DNA from: Methanomicrobiales archaeon
GTDB taxonomy: Archaea > Halobacteriota > Methanomicrobia > Methanomicrobiales > Methanospirillaceae
Assembly (NCBI GenBank): GCA_012729535.1
Contig: JAAYCY010000065.1
Span: 1 to 64,000 of the forward strand
Direction of reading: 5' to 3'
DNA: 64,000 nt
A program made the translations under genes and the position numbers. The notes beneath the pieces were generated by a model. That model had not been told where the DNA came from, did not search any database, and saw only the letters and a list, made by a program, of their open reading frames with translations. Positions 37,244 through 46,432 of this stretch are shown here, piece after piece (within the stretch, counting starts at the first letter, position 1; every line of letters starts with the position of its first letter).

Positions 37244-38569
37244 TCAGGTGGATCCTGGCTGGTACCAGTCAGGTATTTCAAATCCTTTCTCTTTAATAGA
37301 CTCCGGCCAGACGATGGAAGGCCTTATCTCACCAACTGCCGGGTCTATTTTCATCTGTTCAACATACAGGTCAAAGCTGCTTTCATGGTAATCTGGTGAA
37401 AACGTAATTTTCCCATCTTTCATGACTTCCATCATATGATCTGTGGTTAGATCTGACAGAGTCTTCTGAACAGCACCTTTTTCCGTGGTTCCTGCTTCTT
37501 CGATGGCCTTTGTAGCAATATATATAGATTCATACGTAGCGGCGCCCATCATTCCTGCAAAACCACCGTATTTTTGTTTGAAGTTATCCAGGAACTGTTT
37601 TGTCATCTCACTCGTACTTCCTTTTGGAATTGCATACGGGCTGAACCTGCTTTCCATCAGGGTATAATCTCCGTATTCTCCTACTCCCGTGTAATAATCA
37701 GGATCATCATTGTTTTCGATTGATAATATGAGAGTGTTCATTCCAACATCCCGTTTTGCCTGCTGGGTGAGGGGAATAAGTTCATTGAGGAATGTAACCG
37801 CGTAGATAAGGTCAGGTTTTTTGGATTTAACTGATGTCAGTGTTGTCCTGAAATCAGACTCCCCCATCTTGAATGTCTCTTCTGCGACAATTTCAATCGG
37901 TAGGTCCATTTCTTTGATCAGATGTAAAACCGCTTCCTGTTGACCCTTTCCAAAAGGACTATCCTGGAAGATGAGTGCAACTCGTAATGGGCGATCTTCA
38001 GGGAGGTTGAATTTTTTATAAATTTCAGGCCTAACTACTTCATTGATAAAGATAACACTTGCTTTTGCCGAATCATCTGTGTTTGGACGATGGAAAAACA
38101 TGTAACTCGTGTCAATATCATCCCGGTGTGATACTGCCGTGCTTGATCCGCCGGAAATGATATACGGGACTTTGTTGTCTGCAACAATAGACTGATGGGC
38201 TGATACAACCGCACTGGAATATCCCCCAACAAGAAGGTCTACATTATCCTGGGTAATTAACTTGGATACTGCCTTAATTCCTCCTTCCCGGGTGGATTCA
38301 TCGTCACCCTGCACCAGAGTAATCGGGATCTTTTTATTCAGTTCTTTAACGAGAACACCACCGTCTGCATTTATCTCGTTTGCAGCAAGTTCTGCTGACT
38401 GCCATATGTCTTTACCGGTAGTGCTGGCAGGGCCACTCATGGAAGCCACAACCCCAATTTTAATCGTTTCAGTTGTTTCAGGAGCAGATTGCTCTGTGCA
38501 CCCGGAGAACAAAAGTGTTCCCATGATGAGTATGCTTACCAGAATACAGTAGGAAATCCCTTGTTTCAT
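37244..38569 (-). CDS. livK: Branched-chain amino acid-type ABC substrate-binding lipoprotein LivK
   Basis: 441 residues from ATG 38569, with GGTGA just upstream; a further nine residues are possible. The lipobox LLFSGC gives a lipidated cysteine. IKIGVVASMSGPASTTGKDI is the type-I binding-protein opening and GGYSSAVVSAHQSI the ligand loop. The family binds branched-chain amino acids, amides or urea; the ligand cannot be read from sequence. It is longer than the bacterial LivK (about 370) by an insertion in the C-terminal lobe. Confidence 0.9.
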   Translation of the reverse strand: MKQGISYCILVSILIMGTLLFSGCTEQSAPETTETIKIGVVASMSGPASTTGKDIWQSAELAANEINADGGVLVKELNKKIPITLVQGDDESTREGGIKAVSKLITQDNVDLLVGGYSSAVVSAHQSIVADNKVPYIISGGSSTAVSHRDDIDTSYMFFHRPNTDDSAKASVIFINEVVRPEIYKKFNLPEDRPLRVALIFQDSPFGKGQQEAVLHLIKEMDLPIEIVAEETFKMGESDFRTTLTSVKSKKPDLIYAVTFLNELIPLTQQAKRDVGMNTLILSIENNDDPDYYTGVGEYGDYTLMESRFSPYAIPKGSTSEMTKQFLDNFKQKYGGFAGMMGAATYESIYIATKAIEEAGTTEKGAVQKTLSDLTTDHMMEVMKDGKITFSPDYHESSFDLYVEQMKIDPAVGEIRPSIVWPESIKEKGFEIPDWYQPGST

Positions 38570-38759
38570 ATCAGTCACCGTGTCATGATATGGCATGACA
38601 TACTAATGTATTGGAGATATCAGGTAAAAGAAATTATGGTTTTTAGATGATAACAAATGCCACCTGGATGTATTAACTGGATTAGTGAAATGGAGATGTA
38701 AATCCTCATTCAGTAAATCTTTATCTAAATTGAATGATAATGAAAAAAATAAAAAAAAA

Positions 38760-40574
38760 TCAGACCTGGTATTCCCTGATATACATGATCGGATCACCAG
38801 TAACATTTGCAACTTTTCCGGTATACTTAACATTTGGAATTGATGTTAGTCCCTGGATATCATAGACACGAGGTCCGTACTGGTAACCTGAATTTTCATA
38901 CCACCATTCAGGATAACCGATATTTTTAATGCTTTTATTCTGGACATCGTTGTAATTCCCATTTCTATAAGTTACGATAACATTTTTCGTCAGGTCCATC
39001 CAGGAATTGATGGTATCTATCGCAGTCTGGTTTGTGTATGAGGTGAGAAGCATTCGTGCTTCAGTAACATTTTGTTTATAAAGTTCGAGTGCTTTTGCTT
39101 CAATTTCAGGTTGTCTGGCAAGAGCGGCTCCTTCTAACCGCGATTGTTCTTCTTTAATTATCGGAGAAATATTTGAATACATGAACCGGGCCCAGTTCTG
39201 CAGGAGTTCAAATGGCCAGAAGGCAGTATTAAGATTAAAATCCCAATGAGAACCGTGGAGATAGGGTGTCGGGAGCCGGTAGATGCCTGCATAGAAGGGA
39301 ACATAACAGGTCTCTGCAGGTGAGGAAAGCCCAAGCCAGCAGATACCTCCGATGATTGCAGGAAGATCTTTCCGAGCCTGGCAGACATATGAATACCCGC
39401 AGGGATCTGTTGAAATCGGTCTAGCCCAGGAACCGGGTTTTAATTGCCCATCATATAGAGCATCATGCAGATCAAACGGCCCCCAAACCCGGTACGGATC
39501 TCCGAACGGGCCACCTGCCGGAGCAGCGGTGAGATCAAATACCGTTCCTTCATAATGGTCTCTGAAGAGCGAGAATGTTTTTGATGTATTAACCGGAGCG
39601 TCTGGTTTTATTGAGAATGGGTAGGCTTTCGAGAATGGTCCCTCTACATATGGTGATAATTTCAGGGATGGGGCGAGAACATCCATAATTCTCCATACCC
39701 TGCTTTGGGAATAATATGGATGGGAATATTCACCGATTCCAAACACCTTTGCCCAGTCAAGTGGTCCGTCTGATGGATCATACCATCCCATTTTTTGAGC
39801 ATCATCAAACAGTTTTTTTGAAAATAACTGTTGATGGTTATTGTAATCAAGTTCCCGAATCCGGAATTCGTTAGCAGCAACAAATACATGACCAGGCGTG
39901 ATTTGTTGTGCTGCCCAGTAACCACCGTTCCCATCCGGTGTTCCCCCGCACATCTCGATAACCCACGCATCCTCCGGATCTGCAAAAATCAGGGTTTCTC
40001 CAGTTCCGTAATATCCATAGTTCTCAATGAGGTCACCAATGAGCAGCACCGCTTCTCTGGCGGTTTTACATCGTTCCAGTGCAATATTTGAGAGTTCTGA
40101 ACTGTAGAAAATTCGTTTGTCCTTTTCCGCAGAAGGATGAATTTTAGCATAGTCCGTACATTCTCCGGACATTAACTGGTGCTCGTTAATTATTCCGTAA
40201 CTGCCGGTGATATAAGCGTACGTATGGTTTATTTCCGGAATCTCTCCAATAACCACCGATTCAGTTCCTGATGATTGAGCTTCTCCTAAAAATTCTCCTC
40301 CTGAATTTGGATCATAAATTACCTGTCTTTTCGCTCCTTCCATGTGATCTTTTGCCGGAACATGCCTGAAAACAACCATGTCTTCTCGTATCCGGTTAGC
40401 AACAAGGCCTGTTCCAAATCCGTCATTTGTATGACCAACAAAGACCGATCCGTCTTCTGAAGCCTCATCAGTCACCACAAAAGTAGTGCATCCACAACCT
40501 GATTGGATGAGAAACAAGAAAACCAGGATCATGCCAAACAATCCTTTTAATAATTTCATGAGTTGTGATTCCAT
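38760..40574 (-). CDS. Secreted C69-family dipeptidase
   Basis: 604 residues from ATG 40574 (ATG 40559 is an alternative). Signal peptide LLKGLFGMILVFLFLIQSGC, then C29 in GCTTFVVTDEASEDGSVFVG: in C69 peptidases the nucleophile is the first cysteine of CTT after removal of the leader. GHTNDG, YGIINEHQLMSGECTD and AWVIEMCG are family motifs. It cleaves dipeptides with broad specificity, here outside the cell. A neighbouring amino acid importer makes peptide salvage plausible, by inference. Confidence 0.87.
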   Translation of the reverse strand: MESQLMKLLKGLFGMILVFLFLIQSGCGCTTFVVTDEASEDGSVFVGHTNDGFGTGLVANRIREDMVVFRHVPAKDHMEGAKRQVIYDPNSGGEFLGEAQSSGTESVVIGEIPEINHTYAYITGSYGIINEHQLMSGECTDYAKIHPSAEKDKRIFYSSELSNIALERCKTAREAVLLIGDLIENYGYYGTGETLIFADPEDAWVIEMCGGTPDGNGGYWAAQQITPGHVFVAANEFRIRELDYNNHQQLFSKKLFDDAQKMGWYDPSDGPLDWAKVFGIGEYSHPYYSQSRVWRIMDVLAPSLKLSPYVEGPFSKAYPFSIKPDAPVNTSKTFSLFRDHYEGTVFDLTAAPAGGPFGDPYRVWGPFDLHDALYDGQLKPGSWARPISTDPCGYSYVCQARKDLPAIIGGICWLGLSSPAETCYVPFYAGIYRLPTPYLHGSHWDFNLNTAFWPFELLQNWARFMYSNISPIIKEEQSRLEGAALARQPEIEAKALELYKQNVTEARMLLTSYTNQTAIDTINSWMDLTKNVIVTYRNGNYNDVQNKSIKNIGYPEWWYENSGYQYGPRVYDIQGLTSIPNVKYTGKVANVTGDPIMYIREYQV

Positions 40575-40703
40575 GAATATCCAGATATAGGTATCGGTAT
40601 GAATCCGGGATTTTTTTATCAAAAAATTGCCCATTATGTATGAATTAATATCCTGATCCTGCAGGAGGAACGGTTTTATCTCCGAGATACTCATTTGGTA
40701 CAA

Positions 40704-41330
40704 TCAGATATTTTTCAATACCAGGTGCATATCCCCGGGTAGATCAGAAAAAAACCTGTTCCCATCAACCGTGAATGATTCGTAGGGTATCGAGCCCAGA
40801 CATACAAACCCACATGATTCAAAGGAACAAACTGATCCCATACTTGTACAGTCAGCAATAATTTGAGAATAACCCATTTTCTTGCCATTTTCAATTACTC
40901 TGGTAATGAGGGATTTTGCTATGCCTGATCGCCTGTACCTGGCATGAACACCTATCTGGAAAACATGGACCACATTACCAAAAGATATCTGTGAAAGATC
41001 AAGATATTTCTCCTCAAGGTTCTCCATCATAGCAACGGTTTCTTTGAATTGATTGAGAAAACAAACCATTTCTTCCCCTTCATCCCTGATGTCTGATAAC
41101 AGATCAAGGCAGAAGATAAAGCCAATAATATCAGAGGAATTATCGTCTCTTGCAACAAAACTGAGATTTTTAGTTATTAATGCCTGAACATAGAATTCTG
41201 CAAATGAAAGAAACTGAGAGGGATCAGGATCATGAAGCAGGGTAGTCGGTTCATCATTGAGAAATACCTGTGAATAGAGAAGTGCTGCATTTTTTATACA
41301 GAAAGATGTCAGAGGAATAATTGATATCAC
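40704..41330 (-). CDS. GNAT-family acetyltransferase
   Basis: 208 residues. The acetyl-CoA motif A is VFQIGVHARYRRSGIAKSLI (R-R-x-G-x-A) and motif B contains IADCTSMGSVCSFESCGFV. The N-terminal half is longer than in the smallest GNATs. Substrate unknown. It ends one base before the longest possible frame of the C69 gene but about 130 bases before its likely start, on the same strand, so co-transcription is possible. Confidence 0.85.
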   Translation of the reverse strand: MISIIPLTSFCIKNAALLYSQVFLNDEPTTLLHDPDPSQFLSFAEFYVQALITKNLSFVARDDNSSDIIGFIFCLDLLSDIRDEGEEMVCFLNQFKETVAMMENLEEKYLDLSQISFGNVVHVFQIGVHARYRRSGIAKSLITRVIENGKKMGYSQIIADCTSMGSVCSFESCGFVCLGSIPYESFTVDGNRFFSDLPGDMHLVLKNI

Positions 41331-41590
41331 AGTTACCAGTATCTATGAAAGTTGTTTTGATTTATAGATCCCTCTGAAAATTTTTAATATATTTGGAATT
41401 CATATGAATCTTATCCCTTGTTTACAAGTTTCTCTGTGTACAATCAGTTCAAAACCACAACAACCAGCGATAATCTGACAGATCCTTCCTTTCAACAAAC
41501 CATCCGATAAAATAATCATTTGTCCGGATATTACCCGTATTTTTAATATAAGGCAAGACCAATCTTTCGCTGTATTCACAGAGGACTTAC

Positions 41591-41938
41591 ATGGCTGATA
41601 AAAACCGCCAGGAATTGCTTGGAAAAAAATTCCTTCTGAAAGATCTTATCCAGTACCAGGAAGGATCTATCGCAAGCCGTATGATAATTACCCAGAAATC
41701 CGGATCTATTACCTTGTTTTCATTTGACCTTGATGAAGGACTTTCAGATCATACAGCCCCCTTTGATGCAGTAGTGACAGTACTGGAGGGCGAATGTGAA
41801 GTAACTGTTGATGGTGTTCCCTCCCGGTTGACACAAGGAGAAACAATAATCTTTCCAGCTCATATTCCTCACGCAGTAAAAGCGATAAGCCGGTTTAAGA
41901 TGGTGCTTACGATGATCAGGGAGAGTTCTGAAGATTAA
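41591..41938 (+). CDS. Single-domain cupin protein
   Basis: 115 residues with a double-stranded beta-helix cupin fold: LSDHTAPFDAVVTVLEGECE (motif 1, the first histidine kept) and PAHIPHAVKAISRFKMVLTM (motif 2). Small cupins of this type bind a metal and can act on many substrates or only sense them. A TATA-like TTTTTAATATAAGG lies about 45 bases upstream. Single-gene unit. Confidence 0.85.
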   Translation: MADKNRQELLGKKFLLKDLIQYQEGSIASRMIITQKSGSITLFSFDLDEGLSDHTAPFDAVVTVLEGECEVTVDGVPSRLTQGETIIFPAHIPHAVKAISRFKMVLTMIRESSED

Positions 41939-42207
41939 AAATTTGTAAATACGAAGAAAATGCCTGTTTCAGGGAGGGATCTTACATGTTTAGATACGAT
42001 TATTCAGATAAAATAGAAATGATTCTAAGATGGAAATTTATTCCGGTGCAGAATGGATCTGCAAGCCGAATATCCCGGATGTTTACGTATTCTGTACCCG
42101 ATACAGGTACAATGTACTAGTTTCATTGTCAGGATATAAAAACACTCAAAACAGGTGGTTGGAAATTGCAAACAGCCGGTTGCATGTTTTTCGAAAAAAG
42201 AATAGGC

Positions 42208-43395
42208 TTATTCCGCCCGTAACGCTTCTATCGGATCCATCTGTGCTCCACGCCAGGCCGGGTAAAGACCGGAGAAAATACAGATAACAAGGCCTACAGC
42301 CATTGCATACGGAAGATGAATAAGACTTTCATACGTGAAGAAATACTTCACACTTCCGACCATTATTAAGATGAAGAAATATCCCATGACCAGGCTGAAA
42401 ACCATTCCCAGTATTGCCCCGATAATCCCGATAAGTGTTGCTTCATAGACAAACATACGAAGGATTTCTTTCTTTTGTGTTCCAATACTTCGTAGTACTC
42501 CTATCTCCCGTATTCTTTCGGTAACAGACATCATCATAATATTAAAAATGGATACTGCTGCGACAAGAAGGGAAATACTAGCGATGAGAGAGGCGAAACT
42601 TGTAATAGTAGTTACCGATGATGAAATCATGGACACCATTCGGCTACTGTCCTGTACCCTGACATTCTCCTCGCGCCGGTTCATCTGAGACTCAATTGCA
42701 TTTGTTACCGTTTCAGCATCATTAATATCATTCAGGACGATATTTGCCTGTCCAAATTCATCTTTTGCCCCAAAAAGGGATTCATACTTATCCTTAGTCA
42801 TCACAATGGCACTATCGGTATTCAGGTCCATGGTCATACCCCGGGATTCGATAATTCCTGACACTTTCACACCATTTCCACCGACTGAAAACCTGGATCC
42901 TAATTCCAGGTCATTATCTGATGCAAACCTGGTACCAATAAGAACCGAATTATCACTACTGGGATATCCACCGGCAGTCAGGTTATCAAGGATGGTCCTC
43001 ATCGCTGATACTTCAAGACCATACACCTGGGTATTCCATTCATCAGACCCTTTTTTTACCTTGGCACGGATATTATGAACACCATACACAAACCCATATT
43101 TTCCTACTATCTTTTCAATATCCTTGAACTGTTTTTTAGTCAGATTGTCACTCTCGCTCCCCATCCCTGGAGGGCCCCCTCCCCCTCCGCCTCCTTTTCC
43201 GGAATATGGATTGACGGTTAATTTATCTGCCATCGATGAGAGAGAATCAGTCACTGATGCGGTCATATTTGTTCCAAGCATTCCCATGGATGCGATCGAA
43301 ATAATGCCTATGGTAATTCCAATTGCGGCGAGGATGGATCTAAGGATATTAATTCTGACGTTCCTGACAGCCATCGCAAAAATGATATCTTTCAT
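42208..43395 (-). CDS. MacB/FtsX-type ABC transporter permease
   Basis: 395 residues: one N-terminal membrane span (about 17-40), a large extracytoplasmic MacB-core domain, and three C-terminal spans (about 265-290, 320-345, 357-380) with the FtsX motif MMSVTERIREIGVLRSIGTQ. The extracytoplasmic domain carries a glycine run near residue 70 (SGKGGGGGGGPPGM). It overlaps the ATPase gene by four bases. MacB-type systems push substrates or lipoproteins outward by mechanical coupling and do not import. Confidence 0.9.
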   Translation of the reverse strand: MKDIIFAMAVRNVRINILRSILAAIGITIGIISIASMGMLGTNMTASVTDSLSSMADKLTVNPYSGKGGGGGGGPPGMGSESDNLTKKQFKDIEKIVGKYGFVYGVHNIRAKVKKGSDEWNTQVYGLEVSAMRTILDNLTAGGYPSSDNSVLIGTRFASDNDLELGSRFSVGGNGVKVSGIIESRGMTMDLNTDSAIVMTKDKYESLFGAKDEFGQANIVLNDINDAETVTNAIESQMNRREENVRVQDSSRMVSMISSSVTTITSFASLIASISLLVAAVSIFNIMMMSVTERIREIGVLRSIGTQKKEILRMFVYEATLIGIIGAILGMVFSLVMGYFFILIMVGSVKYFFTYESLIHLPYAMAVGLVICIFSGLYPAWRGAQMDPIEALRAE

Positions 43396-44084
43396 GATAC
43401 ATTCCCCACATCTGAAACGATTTGTCCATCCCGGATTGTGATGATGCGATCTGCCAGAGCAGCAATTCCAGGATCATGTGTGACGATGATCAGGGTTTTT
43501 CCCCTGGAATTTAACTTTTTTAACATATTCATGACGAGGTGACCTGTTTTTGAATCCAGATTTCCTGTTGGTTCATCGCACAGGAGAATTTTAGGATTAT
43601 TTACAAGCGAACGTGCAATTGCCACCCGTTGTTGTTGACCACCTGACAATTCACTTGGTTTATGCTTTGCCAACTCTTCATTTATCCCTACCATGGCAAG
43701 AAGTTTCGAAACCCTGCCTGATGAGTCCCTTTTACGGTATTTCAGCGTATATGGATATTCCACATTCTCATATGCAGATAAGAGAGGGAGGAGATTGAAT
43801 TTCTGGAAAATAAACCCGATGCTAATCAGACGAAGATGGGTAAGTTCGTAATCGCTCATCTGGGTGATACTCCTGCCATCTATTTTTAGATCACCAGAGG
43901 TTGGCACATCCAGACAACCAAGCTGGTTAAGCAAGGTTGATTTTCCTGATCCTGATGGTCCGATAATGGCAACGAATTCTCCGGTTTTAATTGATAGTGA
44001 GATATTATCAAGTGCGAGGACATCACCTGAAACAAGGGGATAAATTTTTGAGATATTTTCCAGGTGTACAACTTCATCTGTCAT
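43392..44084 (-). CDS. LolD/MacB-type ABC transporter ATPase
   Basis: 230 residues. Walker A GPSGSGKSTLLN, signature LSGGQQQRVAIARSL, Walker B ILLCDEPTGNLD, and the LolD-family FIFQKFNLLPLLSAYENVEY. It lies between the extracytoplasmic protein gene (12-base gap) and the permease gene (four-base overlap), so the three form one operon. Confidence 0.93.
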   Translation of the reverse strand: MTDEVVHLENISKIYPLVSGDVLALDNISLSIKTGEFVAIIGPSGSGKSTLLNQLGCLDVPTSGDLKIDGRSITQMSDYELTHLRLISIGFIFQKFNLLPLLSAYENVEYPYTLKYRKRDSSGRVSKLLAMVGINEELAKHKPSELSGGQQQRVAIARSLVNNPKILLCDEPTGNLDSKTGHLVMNMLKKLNSRGKTLIIVTHDPGIAALADRIITIRDGQIVSDVGNVS

Positions 44085-44096
44085 TTTTAATCCGGA

Positions 44097-45461
44097 TTAT
44101 TTGGAGGAGTTATTAATTTTCCTTCCCCCACCTTTTTTCTTCCAGATAATCCAGGCAACAACGATCACTATCACTATGATAATTCCGTAGATGATCTCCA
44201 TTACTGGAAGGCTGTTCATTCCTGAACCCATTCCTGACAATGGATTCATCGGATTTACTCCTCCCCGATTGCTTCCTGAAGTGCCAGTAGCACCGCTGGC
44301 CTGATTAAACCCTGATGGTGGTGATCCTCCTGTCGGAAATCCACCGCCGGGAGCTCCGCTCATTTCTGAACTAAATACTCCTCCCCCTGCCTGATCGTTA
44401 TCCAGGTTTACCGTCTTTGAAAACTGGTTTCCAGACTGATCTTTGTACTGCACAACCAAGGGAATAGATTTAAGATTTTGTGGGACTGTTAATTCAAAAC
44501 TAGAATAATCTCCGGAAGTAATAGTGCCGATTACATACTTCTGATTTGGATTTCCACTATCATCCGTAGCACTTTCAAGTGCTACAATAACTCCATAGGC
44601 ATCAGATATTCCTGCATTTGAAACATCTCCTGAAATGGTTACTCCACTAGACCCGGAAGTAATTTCTACATTGTTTATGACCGGATCTGCTGCCTGTTTA
44701 TCGGCCCCAAGGCTGACAGGGATAGAATACGTGGTTTCATGGGCATTCATACCGCAGGTATATCGAATATCAAATTTGAGTTCTGATTCAGTTTCCGGCG
44801 TTATCTCAAATTGAATCGCTTTCTCTGAATGGGCCGGGAGGTTTCCGATGAATGCCGATGTCCGATTGACTTTTATCCCATCTCCTACCGGAATGATGGT
44901 AATACCAGTCATGTTGACACTTTTTGCATTCCCTATCATCAGGCTGATTTTACTGGTAACACCCTTTGAAAAAACCTCAGGTATATTTGATATTGATACC
45001 GCTACCTGCGGTTCTTCAACACGAACCGGAACATTGTATCGCAGACTTCCTGCATCCCGGTAATTGATGTAAAAGGTAGGATAATAGATATTTTCAGGTT
45101 GATCTGCAAGGATGGTAAAGGTAAAATCCATGCTTGTTCCAGCTCCAATGGTCCTGCTGCTGGAATAAACATCACTGTTAAGGACAACAATGTCTTTTGA
45201 GATGAGATGGGCATCAGTGATGACTACGTTTGAATTGCCGGTATTTTCTATCGTAAAGGTCAGAAGGCCGACATCACCTGTCATGAGGACAGATGGATCG
45301 AGATTCACATTGGTGACAGTCACACGCCCGGCTGCATCGATGCTTTCGTTACTCTCGGCTGCCATGACACACTGGAAAAGGAAAAAAGCGAGGATTAAAA
45401 TTGTAATCATCGCTAACCCTGAAGAATAGATTTTTTCAGATAAAGGCATTTTTTTCATCAT
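44097..45461 (-). CDS. Membrane-anchored COG1361-like (CARDB) partner of the export operon
   Basis: 454 residues: N-terminal signal or anchor (about 11-33), repeated beta-sandwich domains of the COG1361/CARDB type (VTNVNLDPSVLMTGDVGLLT; VSISNIPEVFSKGVTSKISL; VINNVEITSGSSGVTISGDV), a Gly/Ser/Pro/Met-rich linker (about 365-425) and a C-terminal span (IIYGIIIVIVIVVAWIIWKK) with a basic tail. It sits where bacterial operons have MacA, but it is not a MacA homologue. It likely reaches outward as the adaptor or substrate-binding part of the exporter. First gene of the operon. Confidence 0.8.
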   Translation of the reverse strand: MMKKMPLSEKIYSSGLAMITILILAFFLFQCVMAAESNESIDAAGRVTVTNVNLDPSVLMTGDVGLLTFTIENTGNSNVVITDAHLISKDIVVLNSDVYSSSRTIGAGTSMDFTFTILADQPENIYYPTFYINYRDAGSLRYNVPVRVEEPQVAVSISNIPEVFSKGVTSKISLMIGNAKSVNMTGITIIPVGDGIKVNRTSAFIGNLPAHSEKAIQFEITPETESELKFDIRYTCGMNAHETTYSIPVSLGADKQAADPVINNVEITSGSSGVTISGDVSNAGISDAYGVIVALESATDDSGNPNQKYVIGTITSGDYSSFELTVPQNLKSIPLVVQYKDQSGNQFSKTVNLDNDQAGGGVFSSEMSGAPGGGFPTGGSPPSGFNQASGATGTSGSNRGGVNPMNPLSGMGSGMNSLPVMEIIYGIIIVIVIVVAWIIWKKKGGGRKINNSSK

Positions 45462-45813
45462 TATCCTGGTTTTTTGATAATTGTTTGTTCATTTATATGG
45501 ATTTCTCCATACCTGATTTGCAACTTATGGTATATCTTAATAAAGAACTGGAATTTCCTTGTTTAGTTCTCACGCAGAATTACATCTGGTGATAAGAAAG
45601 CCATCACCAACAACGAGATACAGGAAACCGATCTCATGCACAATTTCTGTTTGAGGTTGACATACCACCACAGTGAACAAATTTCTTTACTACTGGTAAG
45701 TATAAGCAAAGATAAATAAGATGATACTATGAGGTAATATATCCAACCAGGTGGTTCAAGTTTTATTATGTATGAGTAAAAAGAACCATTCAATACATAT
45801 TCCCAGGTCTTTT
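45462..45813. other. Gap between the export operon and a secreted protein
   Basis: About 350 bases with no supported gene. It should hold the divergent promoters of the export operon and of the gene at 45814. An upstream in-frame extension of that gene (from 45751) is not favoured because the signal peptide starts at 45814. Confidence 0.5.
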
Positions 45814-46356
45814 ATGAATCAAAACAGACGATTACTTGTAAAAATCCGACATATCTCCATAATAATAGGGATTTTAATCCTGGTTTTCTGCCAGCCAGTA
45901 ATGGCCTCAGATATGTCCACTTCTATTGAACCTGCAACCATTTCATTTCTCCTTACTGATTATGGAGAAAAAGATATTCTTCGTGTTTCACTCATGAAAG
46001 AAGGTGAAAGTAATAAAAATGGTATGTCCAGACAGTACCAGAACATCAGGTTTGACAGGGAGTCAGGAATAGTTGAATGGACTCCATGTAATGACAATTC
46101 CTGCACGATAACTTCTACAAAGACAGCCGGAGGAAAAACTGGCCGTGATCAACTCATATTGGAAGTGACATTTGCCAATCCATCTATCGATGTCAGTTCA
46201 TGCTATGGCGTTCCAACCTGTGAACGACTTCGGGGAGGAACAACAGTAAAAAGTGGGATGCTGGAGGGCTTTTTCAAAACCGGAATGACATATTCCATCT
46301 CTCTGGACAGTTTAAAATCCGGTATCGGTGAAGCATATATATCCACGAAACTCTGA
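45814..46356 (+). CDS. Secreted protein of unknown function
   Basis: 180 residues from ATG 45814, with AGGT at good spacing. Signal peptide: basic MNQNRRLLVKIRH then ISIIIGILILVFCQPVMA. The mature part has four cysteines (WTPCNDNSC, SSCYGVPTC), probably two disulfides, and a beta-rich pattern. Not recognised. It is alone between two divergent or converging operons. Confidence 0.7.
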   Translation: MNQNRRLLVKIRHISIIIGILILVFCQPVMASDMSTSIEPATISFLLTDYGEKDILRVSLMKEGESNKNGMSRQYQNIRFDRESGIVEWTPCNDNSCTITSTKTAGGKTGRDQLILEVTFANPSIDVSSCYGVPTCERLRGGTTVKSGMLEGFFKTGMTYSISLDSLKSGIGEAYISTKL

Positions 46357-46432
46357 TTTCCTTATCCAGTTATTCACCAGCAAATCAGCAAGTCCACATC
46401 ATTGAAACAGGATATATACAGAACCCTGAATA

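Noticed and set aside
42030-42287. 85-codon plus-strand frame
   Set aside because: It runs into the end of the permease gene on the other strand and has no recognisable content.
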